A program made the translations under genes and the position numbers. The notes below the pieces were generated by a model. The model saw only the letters and a program-made list of their open reading frames with translations, searched no databases and was not told where the DNA came from. A stretch of 64,000 nucleotides of DNA from Sipunculus nudus (Eukaryota; Annelida; Sipuncula; Golfingiida; Sipunculidae): contig CM049318.1 in assembly GCA_026874595.1 (NCBI GenBank), positions 50,870,750 through 50,934,749 of the forward strand. Direction: 5' to 3'. Below are positions 25,112-37,224 of this stretch, piece by piece (the stretch's first letter is position 1; each line of letters starts with the position of its first letter).

Positions 25112-27666
25112 GTAAGTATTAAACTTCAAGCAACCGTGTTATGACATTACTTTTATATATTTATTTTTTACTTGTCGCAGATTTTCAGATACAATTTAAT
25201 TTTTATAACTTCAAAAATTCTGTCATTTAAAAATCAGATATGAGACTTTTATTTCCTTGTGAATAGCAATAGAATAATAGATAGTGTTACGGAACCTAAT
25301 ACCAACAGATCACGAGCACAAATTTTGTTACGGCAATAAAAAAATCAGATTCTGCAACACAAGGCAGCATGAAATGTCTAGAGGAATGAATAAAAAAGTC
25401 AATTTTTTTTGTTAACAAAAATTATAATTGATTCTTAGAACATTACAATACACTAAATCAATACATTTACACAGTATAACAATAATAAAAATATACAGTA
25501 CCAGAGTCCTGATCCTAGGCTTTGATTTCTGGATACCACCACTGTCAAAGCTCAACAAGAGTCCTTTAACACAAATAATCAAAATGAACAGTTCATGTAA
25601 ATCTTCTCAGAGAATAGTCCGATTTAATCACGAAAACAATCTGTTGTAATCCAAAAGTGAACTTCTGGCAATAATCCCAAAGGCAAACTGAAGAAAATCC
25701 GCATATAAAGTCTGTATAAGTCCGTAGAATATCTGTATATTCTGCAATTACCGAAAAGTTCCAAAAACTGACGAGAGAGTCAACCTCTTCCGTGTCCGCT
25801 GGTATTTTTCTCTCTGCGGCTCAAAACACAGCCTCTTGTAAAGCTACTTCACCCGAGTTCCAGAACTCTCATTCTGGAACCCTCTAGACTGCACCAAAGC
25901 AACGAACAGGGTTTGCGCATAACTCGAATAAGAATGCCTAGCACATGCCAAGTTAAGTAATATCCGGCGCATAACAAACATATACATGTAACAATAGACA
26001 TACAGGCAGACAGATATATAGATATCTAGATAGATTTTGGATAATAGACAATTAAATAGGCAAGTACCCGCTGTCCCCTTCAAAGTACCCCCTGTCACAT
26101 TAAAAGTACTCTTTGTCTCCTTCAAAGTACCTTTGACCATTTTAGGGGATTTGTCCCCTTCACCGTTCTATCGTGAGATAAATCTACTGTTCAGTTTATA
26201 TAATCGTTGTTTTTTTCCCCTCATTTATCCAGTCATGCATCTCAAAATGAGAATACTAAGGATACGGTTTACACATTTGCCTCTTGGAATGATCATAAAT
26301 GTAAAAACTATTACAGTATTTCGTCGAAGGCTGGAAAACATTTTTCCGTGATTTTGAAAATTGTGTTACGTATTCCTAATGGGTTTTGGTACTAGAACGG
26401 ATGGAAGGGTGTATATTTTAATAGGGTTGGGGGAGCGGTTTATCAAGAGTAGCTTGTTCTATCGGTACTACTGTGGGTTCTTCCCCTAACAATCCATTAT
26501 CCAACAAGGCCCACGGTTTCCGTTTGCGCCAAGGTGCGTAGATACGTTAACGGGTAAAATCAAACACACATACACGGATGAACACATGGAAAATACCAAA
26601 GGTAAAAAATCATATTTTCACACACATACGCGCACAGCAGAACCATAGCTTACTCCATTCTTGTAACAGTTTGGAACAGTTTCTTTAATGATGTCATATT
26701 CAACTCTCAAGATTCTCTCGTAACTTGGGTCTACTATGACATTCCTGGCAGAATTTTAACCAATTCATGGTCACAGTTGAGCCCGAAGCTAACCCTACTA
26801 TTAGTTAAGCACTTTATTAACGTTTTACATTATTAGGTGGGTACTTGGTGTAACCTCGAGCTATCCAAATAGTTTAACGGTTGCAGATAAAAAAAAAAAC
26901 AAAAAAAAAGTGACAACTACATCAGTTCCCGTGTCGTTTAAGTTATTCATATATTATGCTTAAGCTACCAGAAATGCGAAAAAGACCAGAAGGGAACCCG
27001 CTAAGATACACATAATACTGGCAAGGAAGAAAAACGTGTCATTTTCATGAAAGTTGCTTATTGTAGCCATAATGTTCAAACAGTCTCTCTCATCCTTCTC
27101 CATGCATCCACATCTGTTGGATACTAAACCATTATCCTGCTACTATTACCGGTTCCTCTTAATCCATGAACCGACGGGTCAGCCCTTCTCACGCAGTCGC
27201 CACTTAGATGGTGAGTTAATCCGAACCCCCCATGTTCCCTTGTTTAAGGTTTCCATCAATAAAAAATCAACGAATTTTACTCTATGTTGAAGTTTGGGTG
27301 GTTTACCAGGGTGGTTTCCGTGTAAACGAAAGACTTTATCACATGATGGTGGGTTAGAGTGAGTGGGCCCTGAGCTCTCTCGGTTCAACTTGTTAAATAG
27401 CTCGGGTTAACTCGGCTATGTCGGATTGCCTTGTGAGAATATTAAACACGATAAGATAAGATGTTTCCTCTTCAAATGGAAAGAGCATCTCTGCCTCGGC
27501 TGCAATTTTGAAAGGAATTCCCGTCATCCATGGATGACCCTCCCTAAAGACGTGCTAAACTCGTACGCATTTCTTTATCAGGTGATACAGCTTAAGTCTA
27601 TTGAATACATTTTAGTGTCGAAAATGTCTGTGTTTTCCAATTGTACGGATAAAATTGTTATTACAG
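25112..27666. other. Intron 2 of gene B (phase 2)
   Basis: 2,555 bases, colinear with intron 2 of gene C (2,505 bases). It contains a short degenerate repeat of 'gtccccttcaaagtacc' around 26070-26160. The open frame at 27054-27290 is shared with gene C, but nearly every difference there changes the amino acid, so no protein is called. Confidence 0.7.
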
Positions 27667-28175
27667 GTTCATCGTAAGCGTGTCAGACCGCTCCAGTTCC
27701 TCTGGCTGTACCGCTGATGTTGATGCTTGGAGCTTCTACGAGGGTTTGGCATGCGTAAAAGCAAAGACGAAGCTGAGTTGTGGAACACCAATTCCATTGT
27801 CATGGACAAACCTCAGGTCAACTAAATAACCAGACCTCATCGGGTGGGGAGATGCTGCTGCTAGTGGAGGTACCCCGAATAAAGTACAATGCACCACACT
27901 GAAATTTGCAACAGCTGAGGCTACGTGTATGAGTTCTCTGGGGAGCTGTGGTGACACTGTGACGAATAATCATATGTGCTTGGAGAGGACGGCATCCATG
28001 GACCAAGGGGGGTTCTATGGTGACGCAGGGGGAGCAATCGTTTATAATGGAAAACTTAAAGGTATCATTTCTCACACGTCGTGCGGCTCAAACATTATAT
28101 ATACTGGCGGCATGAAGATAAATAAGATGCTTGACGGCCTGATTGCATACTGTGGTTGCCTCATGGCCAGACTGG
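27667..28175 (+). pseudogene. Gene B exon 3: C-terminal half of protease fold with stop
   Basis: Starts after 'gttattacag' and ends at donor 'ctgg|gtgagt', 509 bases as in gene C. It encodes GWG, the degenerate GDAGGA active-site block and the C-terminal helix region. TAA at 27827-27829 replaces a Tyr codon. Against gene C, roughly 8 silent and 12 replacement changes were counted, so constraint on this copy is at most weak. Confidence 0.8.
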
Positions 28176-28809
28176 GTGAGTACATGTCATAATATGTTCT
28201 GCTAATCGATATTCATAACTCCGCCAGGAAGTAATTTTTCTTGTATGTTCAGAATCTTTACGCAAAAAAGTAATCAACGAATTTTTCTGAAATTCCCAGG
28301 AAGTGAGACAGGATGTGACACAGGGTAATTTCTTTGTTCACGGGGAAACCGCTTTATTCATACGTGTTACGGCCAGCATTTTTTTAAAGAATATGACATG
28401 ATGAACCTGCTTTTCTGAAATTTGACCTTGTACAGGAAACACAGTAAAAAATTGGTTCTAAATTTGATCATTAAATCCTAGATAATAGCAAAACTTTTCA
28501 CTGAACAAGTTTTCAATTCTTGCTTAAACGTGCATTAACTGTTTCTACGGTCCACTTTCGGCCACTTGAGTAAGAGAGAGCTTGTATTAACGTTCTCCAA
28601 GGCACAAGACACCAATCATGTGTTTGCACTGTGTGAAAATGTCCAACTCGCATTAAACGGTTTAAATATTTTTTCTTTGAACAGACCAAAGAGCACAAAA
28701 TCGCAATATATTCTGGGACCTTTCCTTCATTTGCACAAAATAATTAACAGCGAATCCATTGAACATTACATATATATGTTGTTTTGTATAAAAGGAACCC
28801 TCACCACAG

Positions 28810-28865
28810 CGACATCTGAAACGGACGACCCGGGATCAGGTGACAGTGACAGGGAGGCAATCACG
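28810..28865 (+). pseudogene. Gene B exon 4: acidic linker
   Basis: 56 bases between acceptor 'ctcaccacag' and donor 'atcacg|gtaagt'. It accepts phase 1 from exon 3 and leaves phase 0 for exon 5. It encodes (A)TSETDDPGSGDSDREAIT, an acidic, Ser/Gly-rich flexible linker. The exon is inferred only from phase fit and consensus splice sites; its gene C counterpart lies beyond the window. Confidence 0.55.
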
Positions 28866-28889
28866 GTAAGTTTTCTTTGATATGATTTT

Positions 28890-30035
28890 AACTACTTATT
28901 GGTGTAATTTTTAAATTGATAACTGTGAAATTTGTGGCCAAAAAATATGGCTGTAACATTTTATGCACAAAATCATTGAACAGAGGTGGCGCAACCTGCA
29001 GGTTTAAACTCATGCCTGTTATGTGATCATATGCATACAAATATTTGGTAATGTTTGTTAAAGTGGTTCATACGATAAAGGTAAAAGAGTTTGCACCATA
29101 TATGGAAACATGTGAAATCAGAAAATTCGGCAATCAGTTAAATTTGAACTCCTGTGGAAAAATGAGTCCTAAAACAATTCTATATATTTTTTAATATATA
29201 TTTTATTCATTTGGCGCAGAACCTCGTTTAACAAAGTTTGGGCGACTTGAAGGTTATTCACATGTCAGTCATGTGCAAAAATTGTCTGTAAAAATGGGTG
29301 AAAGGGCAGCAATGAACATAGAGAAATGGGGAGCTTGATAGACGGACGGAAGGGAAATAAAAAAAAATGTTGCATTCAGCAAAATTTAACTCCCTTGGAA
29401 AAATCATTCTGAAAATAATTCTGTTTAATATATTTTTCAATGACTTCCCCTGGCTGCAAGAAATCCTTGCTTATGACTTAAAGGCTAAAATGTTTATGTG
29501 TGCTGAATGATTTGAAGGAAAGTGCAGAAGACTACTTTCGAGCGCAGAAACTTATTTAACATAGGTGTTACCAGGTGCAAGTTATTCATATCTCAGTCAT
29601 GTGCTGAGTAACTCTAAGGGAAGAAGGCTATAAGGGTCTTAAAGATATGTAATAAAATAATGGGGGAAGGACGGACCGACGGAAGGACAATAGGGAAGTC
29701 AAAACTTTTGCGATCAGCAAAAATTTAATTCCGGTTGAAATATCAGTCTGGAAATAATTCGGTTCACTATAGTGTTCATTGAATTTCCCTAGCTCAAAGG
29801 ATGCCTTGCACATGATTTGAAGGCTGTTTTATTGTTTTACACAGAGGTGGCGCCAGCTGCAGGTTATAATCACATTTAAGTCATGTGCTGAACAAATTTG
29901 TATATTTGGTGAAGTAATCTTAGAGATAGGGTCTTAGAGATATGTGGTAAAGAATTGGGTGGGACGGAATGACAAACTCGGGTCTCGCGTACCGTTTTAG
30001 TAGGTCTCCCACCCACAGCAGGAGACTAAAAACAC
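28890..30035 (+). mobile_element. Pearl-like element in intron 4 of gene B
   Basis: Paralogue of 7610-9020 that starts later in the element. It carries tandem cores of about 290-340 bases with 'ggtggcgc', 'gcaggtt', 'tcatgtgctgag' and ACGG-rich patches near 29340 and 29675, closed by a hairpin at 29993-30033. It makes up almost half of intron 4. Confidence 0.6.
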
Positions 30036-31204
30036 AATAACTACTAATTCTCTCCGGAATACCGTCAGTAATTAATCCTGTACAAGCCTTTAACAGCCTA
30101 CTAATATAAACTTATACTTCCGCCTTAAACCCCACCCTATTTACTTTCTAGGCTCAGACAATACCATTTTATCTACTATTTAACCCCATTGAATATTTCT
30201 AGAGTAGAAAGGTCGAAAAGTGAATTGGCAGTGAAGGAAGGAAATTAAGGTTACATATTCATATGATAAGCTGGAACTTCTATTATCACTCCTCCGATAA
30301 ATCAGTTATATCATATATCTGTGAGGGTTGTGCAGACAACAAACATTGAACTCGAGCACTTGACAAGTATTGTAGATTAGGAATCCAGTAATCGTAACCA
30401 TAAACAAACAACTGTTATGACCTGATGCATGTACTGCTTGTATATTAGAGGGAAATTCCGTCTATGTACATTGTCGAGATATAATTAGGTAGAGGAAACT
30501 CACAAAGACACACACACACATATTACGGGAATATAACAATGCAAGGCTAATCGAAAACTAGCTACAAGGTCTGACACATTGACATTTCGAACATATATGT
30601 CTGTTTAACGTGTTTGTACTGTCCTGTCACTGGACATAGTGTTTCATGACAAAAAGGCTGTTTTCAAATTTTTTGGTTGTAACGAAGATCCACTGTGGAT
30701 TTTCCTGAGCAATATTGAGAATAGTTCCGACAAAGCTATGAACGTTTGTTCTGCAGGTCACAGGTGAACCTGTGTTACTGAAACATGATACAGAGTAAAA
30801 CACAGAAACGTTCGATTATAATTTCCTGGCAGAGTTATTTTTGTAGGCTTCGACTACATTTATAGTTTACATAAGTGTTCTACGGCTCAGTCATCTTGCA
30901 GATTGCATAGTACTAATTGAACCTAACCTGAGGAAGTATTTTTATACTTTAAAAAAATTAAGCAGAGCTGATGCAGAGCTCTTTCGATAATGTTTTTGGG
31001 CGTTTTTGGTTTGTTTTTTTTAAGCGTCAATTCTGCCAAATCTCCAATACCCCCCCCCCGAATCGAGAAACAGCATCTGGGGGAAGGGCAAAGGTGTGTG
31101 CCCTTTTTTCGTCAGTCATGATTTTCTTGTATGTCATGAGAAATTGATTTATAATGTCAAGCAAAATGTCCAGTTTTACATTTGTTCTCTCATCTGTCTT
31201 GCAG

Positions 31205-31468
31205 GCCAGCTGTCCAGCGGGTCAGAAAACCATCTGTAAGAAATGTAAAAAGCTTACTGCGAACAGCGCGTTTTTTGCCGGAAACCATGACGGCTCCGGA
31301 AACGCAACTCTGTCTGGAAAGACATGCAGTTCAGATGAGGTACAGAATACGGCATTCACATCCGACACCGCTACCTAGATCGCCACGTGCGACCACACCA
31401 AGATGACGGATGGTTGTGAATGCTGCGATTACAAGATCAAAGGGTTATATTGCTATGCTAAACCATAA
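31205..31468 (+). pseudogene. Gene B exon 5: Cys-rich tail with in-frame stop
   Basis: Begins after 'ctcatctgtcttgcag'. Homologous to copy A throughout, but TAG at 31376-31378 replaces codon 58 (Lys in A). Cysteines 24 and 53 of the domain are Phe and Ser here. Past the stop the frame stays open, reads through the site where A stops, and ends six residues later at TAA 31466-31468 after YCYAKP. An AATAAA lies at 31619-31624. Confidence 0.75.
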
Positions 31469-31618
31469 CCCAAATACATGAAAGAAGATACATTAACGAC
31501 CATTCAAAGATGGCAGAATCCACCATTTGAAATGGATAAATAATAATCAACAGTCAGAATTGATAAACTTTCAAATTAAAATACTGTTCATACAGAAATT
31601 ACTATACCATAAAGATGA

Positions 31619-31624
31619 AATAAA
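31619..31624 (+). promoter_or_regulatory. Candidate polyadenylation signal AATAAA, gene B
   Basis: Lies 150 bases after the final TAA of exon 5 and corresponds to the signal at 10628 downstream of copy A. Confidence 0.45.
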
Positions 31625-33300
31625 AAAACAACTTTTGCAAAGTTGAGGATGCTGATTAATTTATTCTGGTATTTTCCTTGAGGTTCTTCAATATTTTCCC
31701 ATAAAACTTCGGAGTTTGTAGTAATATCATTGAGAGAAATCCACTATATATGCCTGGTGATGGAAATGACTTTAAATTTTAATTTAATGTTTGTTGTTTC
31801 ACTATCGGTAGCACAAGTGGTTTACTCACTTCATACTTTTATGAAATAGTTCTTTTTTACGTTTAAAAGGAGGAAGGCAAATCAATTATTTGGGATAAAA
31901 TGTGGGGACCTTCATTAGGCACAGACTTATCAGATATGTTTTGTATACAAACATACATATTCACAAATAGATGAAATGCGGTTCTCAATGATTCTGTTTG
32001 TAAGGATATTCGAGAGAAATTCATGGTGTAGCTGCTTGGTCAGTCTTTCTTGTTTCCCGTGGTAGATTAAACGACAATATTTAAGAAGTGAACGTAGTAA
32101 AGTGTTCATTTGCATTTTTGAATAAATTGTCACCCTATAAGATTCTCGTTTACAGGGAAATAATGCAAGAAAATTAATTATGAATGCATTCTTGTTTGTA
32201 CATGTTGTACTTTATTGTTGGAATAAGCGGTCATCTTCAGCACAACAGGTGTCCCTTTTTATTATAAACATGATTTGTTACAAGCACACATAACTTATTG
32301 GTTGTCAGGATGTAAGACATCCTCACCACCCCTTCTTAACATCATAAGTCAGCCATTGCAAAAAGGGGAATTTCTAGCTTTCTTGCACCGAATGTGTTAA
32401 GAAAGACGACGTTGTCTACCAATTGTCCAAGGACTTGAGTCCCTTTGACCTCTGACAAGCATCCACCCTATGGCATGGAATATAATATAATAAGTCATTT
32501 AGACATTTTAGAACGCACGCGTTGGGTAAAGTACCCGCTGCCCAGTCTTAGTTGAATGGTCCAAGGTATGTACGAGGGGTCATATAGTAAGTTTATTTGT
32601 CACATTTATCTCAAGGACTGAAGTATTATAGTTGTCTGCTTAATAATGACATCCATTCTAAATTTAGAATCAAATCCAAGTTCTCATAACAAAATTACTG
32701 GAATGAACAGGCGAGTAGCACCCCAACCGTGCAGAAAAATAAAGTCATACTTTTGATAACGCAAATTATTGGAATTAACTGGCGCCCTGAGTCCCAGTTC
32801 TCATTCCAAAAAATAAACAGCCTAGACTTGGTAAAATATAGTCCCAGTTCTCTTACATTAATTACGGGAATATACAGGCGAGTGGCAGGTTTAATCGGTG
32901 TAAAAATATAGTCCCTGTCTTCTTATAAATAACATTAAGCATTAGAATGGACAGATAAGTGGCAGGCAAAGCCTATAGAAATAGTATAAGCCCTGTTCCG
33001 ATTATTAAAAAAAACTACGGGATTAGGCAGTCGAGTTGCACCTAAAACCTGCAGAGATAAGATCGGACTTTGAAAGGGCCCTAATCACCTATCTTACTTT
33101 TAAAAACTTAAGGTTTTCCTTCAAATGTTTAGTTATAAAAAAGGCCAGAAAACGTAGATATCCGGACACACAACCTGTTGAATATAATACAACGTGTTTT
33201 ATATATTTGGGTTCTGCCAAAATGAAACAAATTCAACAAAGGCATCACGCGGCAAGTCAGATTAGCCAGAGCTTTGCAAACGGCGTTTTGGAATAGTGAC
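31625..33300. repeat. 3' flank of gene B, paralogous to 10640-12400
   Basis: Colinear with the flank of copy A, ending with the 75-base minisatellite (32690-33060) and a partial 'catctggcgg' repeat (33070-33300). No gene seen. Confidence 0.6.
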
Positions 33301-33609
33301 CTTGGCCAACTACAGCAATAGACACCTTCGGTGGCCGTCGAAACATGTAAACAATTAGTACCAGACCTAATTAACACAAACTATAGAAACTTAAGGGGAG
33401 ATAGCACTCACAGCCTTAAGCAAAAATATCCGGTCCACTTGCGTGACGTCCAAACCATGTAGTGCAATTTCACTGTACGTGAAGTAGCACGGGATTAGAT
33501 AGGAGAGTGGCAAGTGAATTCTACGGAGAATGATAATCAAGACCTCGTGCATATATTGGCCTCTATAAGAACATTATCCCGCACATTATTTATACGTGAC
33601 ATCAATGGC

Positions 33610-34310
33610 GTCAGTTTATCTTCCAGGGTGGAAAGGGGGGGGGGGATGACTCCTCGCTCACACACACACACATATCTTTATTTAGCGTTTGTCTGACACA
33701 TTTTAAATATATAACCATTACATATTTTTTTGGGGGGGGGGGGAGGGGATAAGGTTTTATATTTCCAGTATAAAACTAATGGAACCAGTGTCTATAATTC
33801 CAATTATTAACATGTTTCATTTGAAATATAAATATTATTCTCTGAATAGCGGGGGTGGGGGATTGGGTTAACATTCACCAAGAAGGGGGATCAATATCCC
33901 CTTCTACCCCTATATTGACGCCCCTGCGTGACTTCGAGGAGTTATCTAGACTGAGTTTAACATCACTTATATTTTTATCAACTGTATGACACATTTCAGT
34001 TATATCCTGAATTACATTTCAAATATATAACAATAAAGCATTAGGTTTTTTGAAAATAGGGTAATATGTTTCCAGTATATTTAGTTTATTCTAAACCAGG
34101 TTTAGATATAATATTTCATGGTATATTCATCAATGGAATCAATGTCTATACTTTCACTTATTAATATATTTCATTTGCAATATAAAAATTCTCTGAATAG
34201 TTGGGGGGGGATTACATTGACCACCCCCTCCTCCTTCTTGCCAAAAGAGTGGGGGGGGGGATATATACCCCAATCCCTCCCTATACTGATGCCCCAGCGA
34301 GACCTGAAAA
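33610..34310. repeat. Two tandem copies of the G/C-run repeat
   Basis: Copies at about 33610-33930 and 33960-34300 share 'ttctctgaatag', 'cattgacc' or 'cattcacc' and facing C- and G-runs with the intron 1 repeat of genes B and C. Long G homopolymers occur at about 33637, 33731 and 34251. Confidence 0.6.
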
Positions 34311-34635
34311 AGTTATTAAGATTCTGAGTTTTAAAATCACTTATCTTGCATGGACCTGTAATCTTGAAGGAGTGTTTTGGGTTGTAACATTTGTCAGGTG
34401 GTCAATTTATTATCAGATGCCTTCCTCGACCAGTAACCATAGGGTTTGGTTATCCGTTTGGGACCGGTAATCAAGACCTTGTCCGAGCGACTGATTAAGA
34501 CTAATGAACTTTTTTGAAATCATTGTCAGAAATTTAAAAGAAATTTTAAATACCGTAACCCCTTTAACACTATTGTTGTATAAAAGTTTTAAAAAATATA
34601 TGAAACGGCGCTTTTGTGGCGGGACTGGTCGCACT

Positions 34636-34980
34636 GGAGGATTGCCACCTCACTATAACGGTACTCCTGTAACAACGCCAACTCGCTATCATGGCCACTT
34701 CTGTCACACCGCCATCTCTCAGTCACGGCCACTCCTGTAACACCGCCATCTCGCTGACACGCCCACTCTTGTAACACCGCTATCTTGCTGTCATGGCCAC
34801 TCCTGAACACGACCATCTCGCTATCACGGCAACTCCTGTAACCCCGCCACCTCGCTATCACGGCCACTCTTTTACCACAGCCACCTTGCTATCAAGGCCA
34901 CTACTGTGACACGACCACTACGCTATTACGGCCGCTCCTGTAACACCGCCACCTCGATATGACGACAACTCCTGTAAGAA
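34636..34980. repeat. 36-base minisatellite
   Basis: About ten degenerate units of 'tcgctatcacggccactcc' followed by 'tgtaacaccgccacc'. The period is about 36 and a multiple of three, so the minus strand shows a spurious 92-codon open frame with a repeated 12-residue pattern. A short GACGGACAG-type tract follows. No second copy in the window. Confidence 0.8.
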
Positions 34981-35409
34981 CTTCCGTTGCAGACGGACAG
35001 CTGGACAGGCAGGCAGACAAGGCCATTAGTCCTGGTGTCATATGGAACCAAAAAAGATGTAATCTTATTTATAATTTAAGAAATATGGCACAAAATCATA
35101 TTTAATAGGTTTTATGTGCACCGCCCTGTTAAGGTTAATTTTCAAACATATTGGCGGTTATTTTATTTATACATATGCTAAATTTCAACGTTTATGATTC
35201 TACACCCTCCCCCTCACTGCAATCCCGTGATCCGTCCTTGGTTTGAAAGTTGTGACTATGTTTCCAAACAAAACTATGACTGCATTCATCAACACTCGGT
35301 GAAACTCTTCATTGTATTGGATTCAAGGGATTACCCTGTACAACAGGCCAGTGATCTCTAAATGCATTCAAATCCTAAAAGCGCCTCCATAAAGCACATG
35401 TCAAGCCGA
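34981..35409. other. No gene seen
   Basis: AT-rich sequence between the 36-base minisatellite and the second copy of the left-end spacer. No landmark shared with other parts of the window was recognised. Confidence 0.4.
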
Positions 35410-37224
35410 GAGGCCAGGAAAGACAAAAGAAAAAAGGGGCACTAGTGGGGGCATTACACACTCTAAAAATTCTGTTTCTGTTTGAGAGATAATCCAATAA
35501 AAAATAATGTTTTCGATGTTTCAAATATTACGCCCCTGGTGACCACTTTCCAATAATGGAATTTGTTTCGAGATATTGATGCACAACATCAAATGTATAA
35601 GTTTTTAAACGATTCCTGCTAAATTGTGGCCTTTAGGGCATCGTGAATAAAATTCCACGAGAAATGATGCGGCGTTTCGCGATACTTGATAAAAAACTAA
35701 GTAAAACGTATAAAATGCTGTCTCTCTTTCTTCATTACTAAACATACTTAGGAAAAAATGTGGAATTTAATGGATTTTCCATGGAAAAAGCTGATTGAGG
35801 TAGCTAAACATTGGAAAAGGCCATGGAATTATGAATATGACCTACAGCTGATATGGCTATGGTTATTTTCAACAAAAATATTAGGAATAAAAACAAATTT
35901 CAGGTTTTTGGTGACCTTGACCTTTGACGGATTATGACCAAAGCAATAGGCTCCGGGTGTTATTGTATATACATATCCCCTTAAAGTTTCCAAGCGAGAG
36001 CTGCATAATTCTGGCCCTTAGAGCAAGGACAAACAAAACAACAAACAGATGGACATACGTGACTGACCAACATGCTCGCCGAAATCTTTTATTCCGGCAA
36101 GCAACAAACAATGATGAAGTAAATAAGATAACTCACAGCCTGAGTCTATGTTCACCGACACTTGCAGTCGGTCTAGTGGCATCTGTTCTGCTTTTAACCA
36201 TTTTGGCTAAAATAAAACACGCAAGTAATCTTTAACTAGCATTACGATAAGGACAAACCGCTCTGTGCAGCGTGTTATTCTTGACATACAAATGTTTAAG
36301 GGGCCTATTCCGATATCTGAAATATTTTTATTAAAGATAATCCCTTGAACTTTTTTTTATAAAAAGAAACGTCAGAAACGCTGATTCAAACGCACACATA
36401 CTGTTCCTTTTTATTATCCACGTGTTTATAACATGTGGAGCAGCCGCTGAAATAAAAAGAAACACATTCGACGAGGACATCTGGCGGACAGTCAGAGTTT
36501 TACGAAGGGCATTTTTGCAATTAATGACATTTCAATTTCCCAACTTATGTAAGTAACCAACCAACTTACGTTACATGGTTTCCTGTTCATCAAGATTCGA
36601 ACATGTTCCGTGTTTACAAACAGCTTGCAGATACATTTTAATAACACCATACGCTCCTGGCAATGCTGCTATAAGACCTTTCCTGATATACCTACTGATT
36701 GTTAATATGTAAACAGAATAAGCCGAGAATAACATCATTTCTACTGAAAAAGGGTTGATGAATAGCTGGCTTTAAAAAATGAATAAAGTTCCTTTTGGCT
36801 CAATGTGCAGAGGTGAACAACTAAAGAAGTTCAACATATTTTCCACTTAATAAGCCCTCTTGTTCTAGAAATGTTGCTGTTTTTAGCATATCTAAAGGTC
36901 AAACTCATTCAAATTATAAGAAATTTGTTTTGAGTCTAAGACATGTTGCTGACATCTGCTATAATAATTAAGCTATGGGCCTTGTTTGCTGATAAAATGA
37001 TAGTGCAAACCACAGGATTGCTGATAGAAAAGCGTGTCCCTTAAAAAGAAGTGGTGACAATAGGTACTTCGTCTCAAACCCTTAAAACGTGAGGGAAATA
37101 TGCCCCCACCCCGTGGCCCCCACCAATCCAAATGAGGCCCATGCATTAAGATTAGTATGACGTAAGAACTGAGAAAAAAATGTTTATTGCACCTGCTTAT
37201 TAAAAAGGTTAATGGTATACGCAT
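35410..37224. repeat. Second copy of the left-end spacer
   Basis: Matches 1-960 in order, with two extra stretches at about 35905-36330 and 36640-37050. The first contains 'ggtgaccttgacctttgac' and 'caaacagatggacatacg', which looks like the end of a dispersed element. A 'catctggcgg' repeat copy is at about 36330-36690. Confidence 0.6.

Larger units (their letters stand above)
11073..28460 (+). repeat. Large duplicated block, copy 1
   Basis: Runs colinear with 44092-63235 in the same orientation. Shared landmarks include the 75-base minisatellite, the Penelope-type relic, the promoter, exons 1-3 and all their introns. Offsets rise from about 33.0 to 34.7 kb because copy 2 carries extra insertions (about 52293-52783, 54079-54680, 57408-58845), while copy 1 carries material missing from copy 2 (about 17262-17556, 18180-18735, 25485-25565). 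It arose by segmental tandem duplication, or possibly is an unmerged haplotype joined in assembly. Confidence 0.85.
21783..31468 (+). pseudogene. Gene B: serine protease homologue with Cys-rich tail, degraded
   Basis: All five exons are present in order (21783-21849, 24971-25111, 27667-28175, 28810-28865, 31205-31468), with GT/AG borders and phases 1, 2, 1, 0. Three lesions break the frame. Exon 2 has lost one T in the 'gtcgttt' run and hits TGA at 25072. Exon 3 has TAA at 27827, where gene C has Tyr. Exon 5 has TAG at 31376, where copy A has Lys. The signal peptide is also damaged (His9 and Pro14 where gene C has Leu), and two tail cysteines are lost. The promoter, splice sites and polyadenylation signal survive, so it may still be transcribed. 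Independent lesions in three exons argue against a single sequencing error. Confidence 0.8.

Noticed and set aside
27054-27290. Open frame in intron 2 conserved in gene C (61770-61988)
   Set aside because: Nearly all differences between the two copies change the amino acid, as expected of non-coding DNA only a few percent diverged. No suitable splice sites were found.
34589-34867. 92-codon minus-strand frame with 12-residue repeats
   Set aside because: Explained by a 36-base minisatellite whose period is a multiple of three.
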